Shown: positions 45,154 through 54,357 of the stretch, piece by piece
Position numbering within the stretch: the first letter of the stretch is position 1
Layout: the number at the start of each line of letters is the position of its first letter
Source: Undibacterium hunanense
GTDB lineage: Bacteria; Pseudomonadota; Gammaproteobacteria; Burkholderiales; Burkholderiaceae_D
Direction of reading: 5' to 3'
DNA length: 64,000 nt
Assembly (NCBI RefSeq): GCF_014284335.1
Contig: NZ_JACOGF010000003.1
Coordinates: forward strand, 186,001-250,000
Made by a program: the position numbers and the translations under genes
Notes under the pieces: generated by a model
Seen by the model: only the letters and a program-made list of their open reading frames with translations
Database searches by the model: none
Told to the model about the DNA's origin: nothing

Positions 45154-46104
45154 TCAAGCTTTTGTTAAACGCCTGGCCAGCGCCTTCACCTCTAAGCGCA
45201 ACTGCTGCGGTTTATGAATCACAAATTCAAATGGCAGGGCTGCCAATTGCCTTGCCAGCCAGTCGAGGTCATCCGACTGGTTATGCAGTAATACGCCATC
45301 ACTACACTGTTCCAGCACACCTATCGCATCAGACAAATGAGCGCCTGCTGTGTACATGTCCGTTTTCAGTAATACCTCGGTACTGAATGCGCGCGGTAAC
45401 GTCGCCACCGCCTTGCGTAAATGCTGGACCACGTTAAACCTTGCAGGACGTTCAAAATGCGTATCCAGGACCCGCACACTCAATATACGATCCAGCCGGA
45501 AGCTGCGGATATCCTTACGCAGATGACAAAACCCGACTGCATACCAGCAAGCAGCATGAAACGCCACGCCATACGTATCAAAATCCCGGTTGCTGGCATT
45601 ACCGTCGGCGGCGCGATATTCCAGATGCACCCTCAGTTGTTGCATGACAGCTTCACTCAAACTGCCCAGGACTTGCTGGTCTGCGGGTTTGGTTGATGGC
45701 ACCAGATCCAGTTGCACCACCTCTTCCAGTGCCTGTAGCTTTCGTTTCAATTTATCTGGCAATAGCCGCTGCAGTTTTGCCAGACTGCTGGCAATTGCCG
45801 GCGCTGCATCCACCAGACCCAATCTGCGGGCAGCCAATAAACCTGTGGTCAGTGCCAGGGCCTCGTCATCACTGAACATCATGGGTGGTAATTTAAAACC
45901 TGGCATCAAGGCATAGCCACCGTAACGACCGCGTTCAGTCATCACAGGGATACCCATTTCTTCCAGTGTGACGATATAACGCCGCAGGCTACGTCTGTCG
46001 ATATTCAGCATATCTGCCAATTCGGCACCACCAAGACGGCCATGCGCCTGCAATAGCTCAAGCACTGCCAGAACACGTGTGGTCGGATGATAAATGGAAG
46101 ACAT
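45154..46104 (-). CDS. YafY-type transcriptional regulator (HTH plus WYL domain)
   Basis: 316 residues. The N-terminal winged helix (LLQAHGRLGGAELADMLNIDRRSLRRYIVTLEEMGIPV, then RGRYGGYALMPGF) is the HTH_11/DeoR-like type. The middle WYL domain includes CWYAVGFCHLRKDIRSFRLDRI, and a WCX-like C-terminus follows. Such proteins sense small ligands and often regulate the divergent neighbour, here a DUF1579 gene; a dyad in the shared promoter supports this. Confidence 0.85.
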   Translation of the reverse strand: MSSIYHPTTRVLAVLELLQAHGRLGGAELADMLNIDRRSLRRYIVTLEEMGIPVMTERGRYGGYALMPGFKLPPMMFSDDEALALTTGLLAARRLGLVDAAPAIASSLAKLQRLLPDKLKRKLQALEEVVQLDLVPSTKPADQQVLGSLSEAVMQQLRVHLEYRAADGNASNRDFDTYGVAFHAACWYAVGFCHLRKDIRSFRLDRILSVRVLDTHFERPARFNVVQHLRKAVATLPRAFSTEVLLKTDMYTAGAHLSDAIGVLEQCSDGVLLHNQSDDLDWLARQLAALPFEFVIHKPQQLRLEVKALARRLTKA

Positions 46105-46125
46105 GCTGCAAGTATAAACATTAAT

Positions 46126-46144
46126 TAGGATTAATTTCGTCCTA
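46126..46144. promoter_or_regulatory. Operator candidate between WYL regulator and DUF1579 gene
   Basis: TAGGATTAATTTCGTCCTA has 5-bp dyad arms (TAGGA/TCCTA) and lies 22 bases upstream of the regulator start and 66 bases upstream of the DUF1579 start. Binding by the WYL protein is inferred from its position. Confidence 0.4.
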
Positions 46145-46209
46145 TATTAACAATAAGATGCTCAAAGGTGCTCATTCGGCACCGTAATGCCACACATACA
46201 AGGAACATC

Positions 46210-46701
46210 ATGTCCACATCGACCAACACGACAGGCGCAGCTGATTTTGATTTCTTCATAGGTAACTGGAAAGTAAAACATCGCCGCCTGAAAGAAAGAC
46301 TGGCCCAATGCCAGGATTGGCTGGAATTTACCGGCACCACATCCACCATCAAGATCATGGGTGGTGCTGGTAATTTTGATGACAACCAGTTGAACATGCC
46401 AGACACGCCCTACTGTGCCGCCACGCTGCGCAGTTTTGATGCAAGCAGCGGCACCTGGTCCATCTGGTGGCTGGATGCCCGTTACCCCGGTCACCTCGAC
46501 ACACCGATGCGCGGCCGCTTTCAAAACGGCATCGGTGAATTTTATGCCGACGACACATTTGCTGGCCAGCCCATACGCGTACGTTTTTTATGGACCCTGC
46601 CAGCACCCGACATGCCACGCTGGGAACAGGCATTTTCACCTGATGGTGGCAGTACCTGGGAAACTAACTGGGTGATGGATTTTGAGCGTCAGCGAGAATG
46701 A
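46210..46701 (+). CDS. DUF1579 family protein
   Basis: 163 residues from ATG 46210 with an AAGGAAC ribosome site; the frame extends 14 codons upstream. FDFFIGNWKVKHRRLKERL at the start and RFLWTLPAPDMPRWEQAFSPDGGSTWETNWVMDFER at the end are the DUF1579 pattern, a lipocalin-like beta-barrel of unknown function. No signal peptide, so probably cytoplasmic. Divergent from the WYL regulator, which may control it. Confidence 0.78.
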   Translation: MSTSTNTTGAADFDFFIGNWKVKHRRLKERLAQCQDWLEFTGTTSTIKIMGGAGNFDDNQLNMPDTPYCAATLRSFDASSGTWSIWWLDARYPGHLDTPMRGRFQNGIGEFYADDTFAGQPIRVRFLWTLPAPDMPRWEQAFSPDGGSTWETNWVMDFERQRE

Positions 46702-46760
46702 TTGGAATTCACTCATGACAGCATCTGAGCAGGTTCACACAACGGCCACATTTTATGTCA

Positions 46761-46772
46761 GTGCCCGGGCAC
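46761..46772. repeat. Perfect 12-bp palindrome
   Basis: GTGCCCGGGCAC with no loop, in the gap between the convergent DUF1579 and Coa1-like genes. May be chance or a small operator; no T run nearby. Confidence 0.4.
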
Positions 46773-46808
46773 GCATGGCTTGAAAGATTTTTATTACGGA
46801 TCGTCTTC

Positions 46809-47207
46809 CTATTTCATCAACTCGATTTCAGAAGTATCATTTATTTTTGTTGTCGCAGATTTCACTACCCAGTAACCGGATTCGACTTTAAGTGTAGTGT
46901 ACACAAGTAATTCACGTGAATGCCCTTTTGAAGCAATGGCAAAGAAGGCTGATCCACTTTTATTGCCATTGTTATTGTTCATTTCCAGAGAGATGCCGTC
47001 CCTCCAGTACAAATGAACTGATTCAACAGGCTCCCCCATCAACCCCGACAATTCTTGCGAGGCCAGTAAAAAGGTTTTAGCCGTCTGAAATGCGTCGCTT
47101 TGAATCAATAAAAAATTAATCAAAAAGGGTATTAACGCCCCTACTGCAACAACCAAGACAATGATCAGCTTAATTTCATTTGAAATTTTTATTTTTCGCA
47201 CTTGCAC
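46809..47207 (-). CDS. Coa1-like small membrane-anchored protein
   Basis: 132 residues. A short basic N-terminus is followed by one transmembrane segment (LIIVLVVAVGALIPFLINFLLI) and a soluble domain: SDAFQTAKTFLLASQEL, MGEPVE, SGSAFFAIASKGH, VESGYWVVKSATTKIN. The order helix, G-E-P-V turn, beta-strands with xWxVxSxxxxI resembles the cytochrome-oxidase assembly factor Coa1 family (PF08695), which in bacteria is often of unknown role. Stand-alone gene. Confidence 0.55.
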   Translation of the reverse strand: MQVRKIKISNEIKLIIVLVVAVGALIPFLINFLLIQSDAFQTAKTFLLASQELSGLMGEPVESVHLYWRDGISLEMNNNNGNKSGSAFFAIASKGHSRELLVYTTLKVESGYWVVKSATTKINDTSEIELMK

Positions 47208-47629
47208 TCACCTTCCATGAGTTCTGTCGCACCACAGAAATACCAGTGCTTTTATTTTATGCCGCTTCAAATACTAGCTCATTTCAACAGTCAAGTGCCA
47301 TTGGCAGCAAAAAACCAATCTGCTTGACTGATCCCTCTTGCCATCCCAGTCAAAATCGGTTAAAGTTTTTCCATGCACGCAACTCCTCATCCCTTGCTAA
47401 ACACGAACTCATGCGCTATTGATGCCGCATTTGCTGTCGTGTACGCGGTTGTGCTGCCTGTTGTTTCCATCTGCGACATTTCCATTATTCGAATTATTCC
47501 GGGTCGTTAAGCTACGGCGTATGCCGGTGCCTGGCGGCCCTTCAGCACATCATTGTTCTGATGTCTTGAACCTGCGCACGTTCGCAATTTGTTCACGATT
47601 TTTCTGCTGATTTCCATACTGGAGTTTTT
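47208..47629. other. Intergenic region upstream of the threonine dehydratase-like gene
   Basis: About 420 bases. No supportable gene. A GC-rich stretch at about 47509-47545 contains the small hairpin GGCGTATGCC and may be a structured leader; I do not recognise a riboswitch class. A GGAG ribosome site lies just before 47630. Confidence 0.4.
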
Positions 47630-48712
47630 ATGTCCCATGTCGCTACAGGCAGGCCTGTGCACGCCTCTGCATCCTTGCCATCCACGGTTTTAAATACCCA
47701 AAGAAATGACTACCCCTATCCTTCCCTGTCAGATATACGCCAGACGGCTGCCAAATTATCGCAACAGGTTTTACATACGCCCGTCTGGAAATGGCAGACC
47801 GGTACGGCCCTGAACAAACTGGAACCCGACACCGAAGTCTGGCTCAAGCTGGAGCTGTTTCAAAAAACCGGCACCTTCAAACTGCGTGGTGCACTGAATT
47901 GTATTTCTGCACTGGATGCTGCCGCACGTCAGCGTGGTGTGGTGGCGGTCAGTGCCGGCAATCATGCCATGGCAGTTGCGTATGCAGCCAAACTTGCGGG
48001 TGTGTCTTGCAAGGTCGTTTTGCCAAAAAACGCCAGCCCTACCCGTATCAATGCCTGTCGCCACGACGGCGCAGAAGTAATACTTGAAGCAGACATGCAC
48101 CGGGCATTTGCTTTGGGGCAGCGCATCGTTGAAGAAGAACAGCGCACCATGATCCATCCCTATGACGGCCCCCTGACTGCCCTGGGCACGGCAACGGTGG
48201 GGCTGGAATTGATGCAACAGGTGGTGCAGCTGGATGCGGTCATTGTTCCTGTTGGTGGTGGCGGTTTGTGTGCAGGTATTGCCTCTGCCGTCAAACAGCT
48301 GGCACCGCATTGCGCTGTTTATGGAGTGGAGCCTTACGGGGCGGATGCCATGTACCGCAGCTTTCAGTCAGGGCTGCCTGAAAAACTGTCTGTGGTTGAC
48401 AGTATTGCCGACAGTCTGTGCGCCCCGTATGCCATGGATTACAGTTTCAGGGTATGCCAGCGCTTTGTGGATGAAATAGTCAGGGTCAGCGATGATGAAA
48501 TCTGCGCTGCGATGTCGGATCTCTACCATGATGTCAAACTGGTTGCAGAACCCGCTGCGGCAGTCGCCACGGCCGGATTGTTTGGCCCATTGCGACAAAG
48601 ACTGGCGGGCAAGCGGGTAGCGATTATCGTTTGTGGCTCCAACGTAGATCCGACCAGGTATGCAGAATTGCTGGCCAGGGCAGACGCATCAACGCAGGCA
48701 CTGGCTGCCTGA
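47630..48712 (+). CDS. PLP-dependent threonine/serine dehydratase family enzyme
   Basis: 360 residues, fold type II PLP enzyme. The Schiff-base Lys is in KTGTFKLRGALN, the substrate loop in AVSAGNHAMAVAYAA, and the phosphate-binding glycine loop in VPVGGGGLCAGI. It lacks the C-terminal regulatory (ACT-like) domain of biosynthetic IlvA, so it resembles catabolic TdcB or a serine/threonine dehydratase. The first 45 residues are longer than usual. A clear TGGAG ribosome site supports the start. Single gene. Confidence 0.85.
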   Translation: MSHVATGRPVHASASLPSTVLNTQRNDYPYPSLSDIRQTAAKLSQQVLHTPVWKWQTGTALNKLEPDTEVWLKLELFQKTGTFKLRGALNCISALDAAARQRGVVAVSAGNHAMAVAYAAKLAGVSCKVVLPKNASPTRINACRHDGAEVILEADMHRAFALGQRIVEEEQRTMIHPYDGPLTALGTATVGLELMQQVVQLDAVIVPVGGGGLCAGIASAVKQLAPHCAVYGVEPYGADAMYRSFQSGLPEKLSVVDSIADSLCAPYAMDYSFRVCQRFVDEIVRVSDDEICAAMSDLYHDVKLVAEPAAAVATAGLFGPLRQRLAGKRVAIIVCGSNVDPTRYAELLARADASTQALAA

Positions 48713-48874
48713 GTAAGTGAGCGAGTGAGTGAGGCGACAACACTTTACAACAAGCCTCATATATGAAAGCTCACAATGCCCTACAATAGAGTTTCTTTCA
48801 GGTATGGGGTATTCGGGCGGTATTGAGCTTGTTTCCAGACACCTGCCCACTGCATCACCAAGAACGGAACCGGT

Positions 48875-49819
48875 ATGGACCAAGGCTGGCTGACAGAATT
48901 TTTGCATCAACACAGCAATTTGATGGTGTTTGTTAACGTCTTGCTGCAACAATTGGGCCTGCCTGTGCCTGCTGTGCCCACTATGATGCTGAATGCCAGT
49001 CAGGTAACTGAAATAGAGCAACTGGCCGTTTTGCTGCTGGCAGCAGTCACCGCATCACTGATTGCAGATCTGGTCTGGTATCAGGCTGGCAAAAGCTTCG
49101 GCTACAAGGTCTTGAAATTTTTGTGCAAGATGTCGATTAACCCGGGTTCATGCGTGAACCAGACAGAAGCCAGGTTTGTGCGCTGGGGCGTGTGGTCACT
49201 GGTGGTTGGCAAGTTTATTCCTGGCTTTTCTACCGTGGCACCACCAGTAGCGGGGGCATTGGGCATGCCACGTGCGTCTTTCATGCTGGCTTCTGCCGTC
49301 GGTGCAGCTTTATGGGCAGGCATGGCCTTGCTGGCTGGCTTTGCCTTGCAAGCGCAAATCGGTATCGCTCTGGCATTTTTATCCATGCATGGTATCCGTA
49401 TTATCGCAGTGTTTATCGGCTTGCTGCTGTGCTGGCTGGCCTGGAAGTTCTGGCAGAAAAAGCGTTTTGAAAAACTGGCATCCATCCCGCATTTCAGTCC
49501 GGCAGAGTTGGCTGATACCATCAAAAGAAACAGCATGCCGCGCATTATTGACTTGCGCAGCCCTGCACTGATTGCTGAAACCGGCGTCATACCACATGCC
49601 ACTGTCAGTGAAATGAAACAGGTCGGTCTGGCAGCCAATGGATGGCCACAGCATGAAATGGTGATCACCATTTGCGCTTGCCCCGGCGATGCCGCTGCAG
49701 TCCATGCCGCACACACCCTGAGGCAACTCGGCTTTCAGGATGTCAGGCCATTTGCCGGTGGTTTTGATGCCTGGCGCGAATTGGCCATTCAACATCCGGC
49801 GCTGCTGATCAAATCCTGA
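48875..49819 (+). CDS. DedA-family membrane protein fused to a rhodanese domain
   Basis: 314 residues. Residues 1-195 are a DedA/SNARE-associated membrane protein with four to six spans and the motifs FVRWGVWSLVVGKFIPGFSTVAPPVAGALGMPRASF. A cytoplasmic rhodanese domain follows from about residue 205 (HFSPAELADTIKRNSMPRIIDLRSPALIAETGVIPHA), with a candidate active Cys in TICACPGDAA and the final PFAGGFDAWRE. DedA proteins are lipid scramblases/transporters; the rhodanese part may add sulfur transfer or redox sensing. The stop lies inside a short tandem-repeat tract. Confidence 0.87.
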   Translation: MDQGWLTEFLHQHSNLMVFVNVLLQQLGLPVPAVPTMMLNASQVTEIEQLAVLLLAAVTASLIADLVWYQAGKSFGYKVLKFLCKMSINPGSCVNQTEARFVRWGVWSLVVGKFIPGFSTVAPPVAGALGMPRASFMLASAVGAALWAGMALLAGFALQAQIGIALAFLSMHGIRIIAVFIGLLLCWLAWKFWQKKRFEKLASIPHFSPAELADTIKRNSMPRIIDLRSPALIAETGVIPHATVSEMKQVGLAANGWPQHEMVITICACPGDAAAVHAAHTLRQLGFQDVRPFAGGFDAWRELAIQHPALLIKS

Positions 49820-49866
49820 GCAAATCCTGATTAAGGTCAGATTCAGGTCTGATTCAGGTCTGATCA
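49811..49866. repeat. Run of 11-bp tandem repeats at the end of the DedA-rhodanese gene
   Basis: Two copies of an AAATCCTGAnn word (49811, 49822) are followed by three copies of AGGTCNGATTC/A (49834, 49845, 49856), all with an 11-bp period. The tract begins inside the last codons of the fusion gene and ends shortly before the convergent LysR stop. Confidence 0.7.
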
Positions 49867-49879
49867 AGGCAAGAAAAAT

Positions 49880-50776
49880 TCAGGCCTTGCCCAACAAGGC
49901 CTGCAAGGCCGTGACCAGATGATCAAACGTCGTCTTGTAACGCTGGCTTGAACGCAGGTCTTCATGCATGACAACCCAGACAGGCAGATCGATCTGAAAT
50001 TCTGCTGCCAGCACCCGTTGCAGTTGAGGATGCTGGCTTGCCAGCCCAACCTGGCAAATACCGATACCATAGCCTTTACGTATGGCGGCCAATTGCACTA
50101 CGTCGCTATCTGCTCTCAAAGAGAAATCAGCGCGCTGCATAAACGGGAAACGTTTTTGAAAAGCCCTTATATACGGCAATTCCCGGTCAAAGCCGATCAA
50201 ACTATGCCCTTTCAGGGCCTGCATGTCTGTCGGCGCACCGTGGCGCGCAAGATAATCTGCATGGGCAAAGAAACCCAGATCGATAGTTCCAGCACGACGG
50301 GCGATCAATGCATCCTGCAAGGGCTCCGTCATACGCACGGCAATATCGGCATCGCGCTTGAGCAAATCCTGAGTCAGGTTGGATATCTGTAGCTCCATGC
50401 TCAGATCAGGGCAAGTTTGCCGCAAGTCTGCCAGGATGGCGGGCAATATTTCCACCCCCATGACTTCTGATGCCGTGATGCGTACAGTACCACGTACTTC
50501 ATTCGCTTCTGCTGAGACGCTACGCAGCAAGGCGCTTTCAGTCGCCCGCAAGCTTTCTGCATAAGGTTTGAGCGCGAGCGCGGCAATGGTGGGTGACAAG
50601 CCAGACTGGTTGCGTACAAACAGGCTGGTTCCTAAAGCCTGTTCCAGCGCCTCAATCTGCCGCCCTACCGTTGGCTGCGTCAGACCCAGGGCACGCGCCG
50701 CACCTGATAACGACCCTTCTTCCAGCACCGCCAGAGCGGTACGGTAATAGTCCCAATGAATATTTTTATCATCCAT
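49880..50776 (-). CDS. LysR-family transcriptional regulator
   Basis: 298 residues; HTH in YRTALAVLEEGSLSGAARALGLTQPTVGRQIEALEQALG, then a LysR substrate-binding domain (IRTV-type start GTVRITASEVMG). It is divergent from the epimerase-like gene, with a 97-base shared promoter region that contains two TGTATAT words (about 50785 and 50814) suitable for LysR binding. Its target is therefore probably the neighbouring gene. Effector unknown. Confidence 0.88.
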   Translation of the reverse strand: MDDKNIHWDYYRTALAVLEEGSLSGAARALGLTQPTVGRQIEALEQALGTSLFVRNQSGLSPTIAALALKPYAESLRATESALLRSVSAEANEVRGTVRITASEVMGVEILPAILADLRQTCPDLSMELQISNLTQDLLKRDADIAVRMTEPLQDALIARRAGTIDLGFFAHADYLARHGAPTDMQALKGHSLIGFDRELPYIRAFQKRFPFMQRADFSLRADSDVVQLAAIRKGYGIGICQVGLASQHPQLQRVLAAEFQIDLPVWVVMHEDLRSSQRYKTTFDHLVTALQALLGKA

Positions 50777-50873
50777 ACAAAAATGTATATCACCTATGCA
50801 GTTTTAGAGAATTGTATATAGCCTGACGAAGATACACAATGACTACATCAACTTACCGACAAGGAGTATCAAA

Positions 50874-51929
50874 ATGAACCAGCAAACATCAGGTCACATC
50901 CAAAACAACAAACAGGCACTGGTTTTAGGTGCAACCGGCGGCATAGGTGGCGAAGTGGCACGTCTGTTGATGCAACGCGGCTGGCAGGTGACAAGCCTGC
51001 ATCGCCACCCTGAACAAGTAAAGGATAAAACTGCGGCCCATATCTGGCTGACCGGTGATGTGATGGTGCAAGAAGATGTCATGCGCGCAGCAGATGGGAA
51101 ATCTATCATCGTTCATGCAGTCAACCCACCCGGATACCGCGACTGGGAAAAACTGGTGCTGCCGATGATGGACAACACCATCGCTGCAGCAAAAGCCTGC
51201 GGTGCTCGCATAGTGTTACCTGGCACCGTGTATAACTTTGGCCCGGATTCCTTTCCGCTGATTGCAGAAAACGCCTCACAATTCCCGATTACAAAAAAAG
51301 GAAAAATTCGGGTTGAAATGGAACATCGTCTGCGCCTGGCCGCCAGCCAGGGTGTCAAATCCCTTATCGTCAGAGCTGGTGATTTTTTTGGACCCAAAGC
51401 AGCCAATAACTGGTTTTCACAAGGGCTGGTGACACCGGGTAAAGCAGTAAATGTCGTCCGTTACCCCGGTAGTGCCGGCATGGGGCATCAATGGGCTTAC
51501 CTGCCGGATGTGGCAGAAACCATGGTACGCCTGCTGGAACGTGAAAGCGAACTGGATAATTTTGCCCGCTTCCACATGGAAGGACATTGGGATCATGACG
51601 GTCAGCAGATGGTAGCTGCGATAGGTCGTGTTACTGCGCAACCGGCATTGAAGGCAAGCTGGTTCCCCTGGCCCTTGTTTTACTTGCTGGCGCCGTTTCA
51701 GCAAACCTTTAAAGAAATGCTGGAGATGCGTTACCTGTGGCGTACGCCAGTCAAACTGTCGAACCAGGCATTGCTGGATTTTTTAGGTGAAGAACCACGC
51801 ACACCTCTCGATGTGACAGTGCGTTCCAGTCTGGCTGGCCTGGGTTGCATGAGTCATGATGCAGCCTACGAATCAGGTATTCCAGATACGCGGAATTATA
51901 GCGTCACGCCCAATCACAACAGGGCGTAA
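50874..51929 (+). CDS. NAD(P)-dependent epimerase/dehydratase-like (extended SDR) protein
   Basis: 351 residues with an AAGGAG ribosome site. The Rossmann motif is LVLGATGGIGGEVARLL (GxxGxxG). No clear YxxxK catalytic pair is visible, so it may be an atypical or NmrA-like reductase. LIVRAGDFFGPKAANNWF and GMGHQWAYLPDVAETMVRLLE are typical of NAD-dependent epimerase-family proteins. Its last 57 bases overlap the 3' end of ureD on the other strand. Confidence 0.8.
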   Translation: MNQQTSGHIQNNKQALVLGATGGIGGEVARLLMQRGWQVTSLHRHPEQVKDKTAAHIWLTGDVMVQEDVMRAADGKSIIVHAVNPPGYRDWEKLVLPMMDNTIAAAKACGARIVLPGTVYNFGPDSFPLIAENASQFPITKKGKIRVEMEHRLRLAASQGVKSLIVRAGDFFGPKAANNWFSQGLVTPGKAVNVVRYPGSAGMGHQWAYLPDVAETMVRLLERESELDNFARFHMEGHWDHDGQQMVAAIGRVTAQPALKASWFPWPLFYLLAPFQQTFKEMLEMRYLWRTPVKLSNQALLDFLGEEPRTPLDVTVRSSLAGLGCMSHDAAYESGIPDTRNYSVTPNHNRA

Positions 51930-52751
51930 ATGCTGCCACACCAGTTGCAGCCAATGCCGGGCAACTTCGCTGGAGTTGCCCAGGTAGCGTGCAACAATGA
52001 CGGACTTCATTTGCGTAACACCACAGAGTGCATCTGCTTCACGTACAGACAACAAGGCTGCTGTTTGCTCACGCAAGACCTGCAATTGTTCGCCAGACAG
52101 CATGGCACCAGAAGCCAGTACCATCGCCGACACCGATTTGCCGTTCAGGCCCAAGGGGCTATGCATGGCAGAACTACCACCTCGCAGGCTACCCTGCTCA
52201 TGCCAGATCATCTTGCCGTCGCGATAAATGCTGCAATGTTGCCCGATCTTGCCGCTGTTATAGGTTTCGCCAGAGGCAGTACGGCCAAAGCAATAAATAT
52301 CTGCCGTAATCAGCTTCGCATCTGCCGCCAGATGTATTGTCTGGTGCAAATCGACACAGGCGTCGTCAAAAAAGATGGTTTCCTGCGGTAGCCATTCGAG
52401 CCTGGCACCAGCATCAAGTTTCAGACTGATATGTTGTTCTGATGTATAACCGTTACTGCGATACCATTTGGCCGCACCTGGCGTCGTCACCAGTGCATGG
52501 GTATCAGCAGCCAGATTGACAGCTATCTTTAACTGGTCGCCCCCCACCACACCACCCGGTGGATGGATAATGATGGCATGGCACACTGCATCCCCTTCAG
52601 GATACAGTGGTTTTTGCACACGTAGAGGGCCGCTGTGTTTACGCTCCGTCAGGCGCGTAACATCTGCATCCCTGCTAAAACCCAGTTGCAGGCTGGCCTG
52701 CCAGTGTGATTTGGTAGTGTTTGAAGGTAGTACCGGACTGCAGACATCCAT
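51873..52751 (-). CDS. ureD: Urease accessory protein UreD
   Basis: 292 residues. UreD motifs are present: HPPGGVVGGDQL, VTTPGAAKWYRS, EWLPQETIFFD, DIYCFGRTASGE and the C-terminal IIPRIWNT. UreD (UreH) scaffolds the UreDFG complex that loads nickel into apo-urease. It follows urtE by 28 bases in the urt operon, the usual betaproteobacterial order, but ureA/B/C/E/F/G do not follow; instead a convergent epimerase-like gene overlaps its 3' end by 57 bases. Confidence 0.92.
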   Translation of the reverse strand: MDVCSPVLPSNTTKSHWQASLQLGFSRDADVTRLTERKHSGPLRVQKPLYPEGDAVCHAIIIHPPGGVVGGDQLKIAVNLAADTHALVTTPGAAKWYRSNGYTSEQHISLKLDAGARLEWLPQETIFFDDACVDLHQTIHLAADAKLITADIYCFGRTASGETYNSGKIGQHCSIYRDGKMIWHEQGSLRGGSSAMHSPLGLNGKSVSAMVLASGAMLSGEQLQVLREQTAALLSVREADALCGVTQMKSVIVARYLGNSSEVARHWLQLVWQHLRPVVIGRDAIIPRIWNT

Positions 52752-52779
52752 ATTCAGCTAGCGATAGATAAAAACTGCA

Positions 52780-53478
52780 CTATACCGCCAGATGCCGCTT
52801 GACGTCATCACCATCCATCAATTCCTGCCCACCACTGGCCACCACTTCACCGCGCGACAGTACAACAAAATGATCAGCCAGTTCTCGGGCAAAATCAAAA
52901 TACTGTTCACACAACAAGATGCCGATGTCACCACGTTCACGCAACAAACGGATGACGCGACCGATGTCCTTGATGATGGAAGGCTGTATGCCTTCAGTAG
53001 GTTCATCAAGGATGATGAGTTTGGGCTCAGCCAGCAAGGCACGGGCAATGGCAAGCTGTTGCTGCTGCCCCCCGGACAAATCACCGCCGCGCCTGTGCAA
53101 CATTTCTTTCAGTACGGGGAAAAGTTGATATACCTCATCCTTGATCTTGCCGGCCTTGCGTGCTGGCAGATTGGCCATGCCCATGAGCAGGTTTTCTTCT
53201 ACGGTCAGGCGCGCAAAAATCTCACGGCCTTGCGGCACATAGGCAATCCCCGCCCGGGCTCTGTCATGCGGCGACAGTTTATTGATCTCATGGCCTTCAA
53301 AAGTGACGGTGCCTTCAGTAACAGGCAATACACCCATCAGACATTTCAGCAGACTGGTTTTACCAACGCCATTACGACCAAGCAGAGCCATGCATTCGCC
53401 CTTTTTAAGCGAAAGTGAAATGCCACGCAAGGTATGGCTGGAACCGTAATGCTGGTGCAATTGTTTGACTTCAAGCAT
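52780..53478 (-). CDS. urtE: Urea ABC transporter ATPase UrtE
   Basis: 232 residues, LivF-like: Walker A GRNGVGKTS, signature LSGGQQQQLAIARALL, Walker B LIILDEPTEGIQPS. The TEGIQ form and the short length are typical of UrtE. It pairs with UrtD to power urea import through UrtBC. The gap to urtD is 21 bases. Confidence 0.93.
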   Translation of the reverse strand: MLEVKQLHQHYGSSHTLRGISLSLKKGECMALLGRNGVGKTSLLKCLMGVLPVTEGTVTFEGHEINKLSPHDRARAGIAYVPQGREIFARLTVEENLLMGMANLPARKAGKIKDEVYQLFPVLKEMLHRRGGDLSGGQQQQLAIARALLAEPKLIILDEPTEGIQPSIIKDIGRVIRLLRERGDIGILLCEQYFDFARELADHFVVLSRGEVVASGGQELMDGDDVKRHLAV

Positions 53479-53499
53479 GCTTGGCTTTCATTAGCGTCC

Positions 53500-54357
53500 T
53501 TAGCGTCCCAGATAGACTTCGATGACACGTTCATCGGCCTGCACTTGCGCCATCGTACCTTCGGCAAGTACAGACCCCTCATGCAATACCGTGACCTTGC
53601 CCTGCTGAGCAATTTCAGTAACGAAACCCATATCATGTTCGACCACCATGATGGAATGCTTGCCACGCAATTCATTGAGCAATTCGGCGGTACGCGCAGT
53701 TTCTGCATCCGACATGCCGGCCACCGGTTCATCCAACAAGATCAGTTGTGGTTCCTGCATCAGCAACATGCCGATTTCCAGCCACTGTTTTTGACCATGT
53801 GACAACAGGCCAGCCGGTCTGTTCTCTTGTCCATTCAGGCGTATCAATTGCAGGATGGCAGCTATCTTGTCTTTCTGTTCGCTGTTTAAACGGGCAAACA
53901 GCGTGGTCTTGACACGCTTGTCCATTTTCATGGCCAGTTCAAGATTTTCGAAGACACTATGCTGCTCGAACACTGTCGGGCGCTGGAACTTGCGACCTAT
54001 GCCGGCATGGGCAATATCGACTTCGCTCATGCGTGTCAGGTCCATGGTCTGACCAAAAAACGCTGTGCCGGAAGTGGGCCGGGTTTTGCCGGTGATCACA
54101 TCCATCATCGTCGTTTTACCGGCTCCATTGGGGCCAATAATGCAACGCAGTTCTCCCACCGAGATATCCAGGTTCAGATTATTGATGGCCTTAAAACCGT
54201 CAAATGAAACGACAATATCTTCCAGATAAAGGATAGCACCGTGGGTGGTATCCACGCCTTCCGGCTTGATGCGGCCATATGACACGCCCTGATCACCGGT
54301 TGCACTATCGTATTGCTGTCCTGGTCGCAAGACGCCACTCATCATATAAGAAGTCAT
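53500..54357 (-). CDS. urtD: Urea ABC transporter ATPase UrtD
   Basis: About 285 residues from ATG 54357, which overlaps the urtC stop by four bases; the frame continues upstream inside urtC and should not be used. LivG-like ATPase: Walker A GPNGAGKTT, signature LLSHGQKQWLEIGMLL, Walker B LILLDEPVAGMSDAE. An N-terminal extension of about 45 residues before LYLEDIVVSFDGF is common in UrtD. Confidence 0.92.
   Translation of the reverse strand: MTSYMMSGVLRPGQQYDSATGDQGVSYGRIKPEGVDTTHGAILYLEDIVVSFDGFKAINNLNLDISVGELRCIIGPNGAGKTTMMDVITGKTRPTSGTAFFGQTMDLTRMSEVDIAHAGIGRKFQRPTVFEQHSVFENLELAMKMDKRVKTTLFARLNSEQKDKIAAILQLIRLNGQENRPAGLLSHGQKQWLEIGMLLMQEPQLILLDEPVAGMSDAETARTAELLNELRGKHSIMVVEHDMGFVTEIAQQGKVTVLHEGSVLAEGTMAQVQADERVIEVYLGR

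Noticed and set aside
47490-47629. Riboswitch before the threonine dehydratase-like gene
   Set aside because: A GC-rich segment and small hairpin exist, but no known aptamer core could be recognised.
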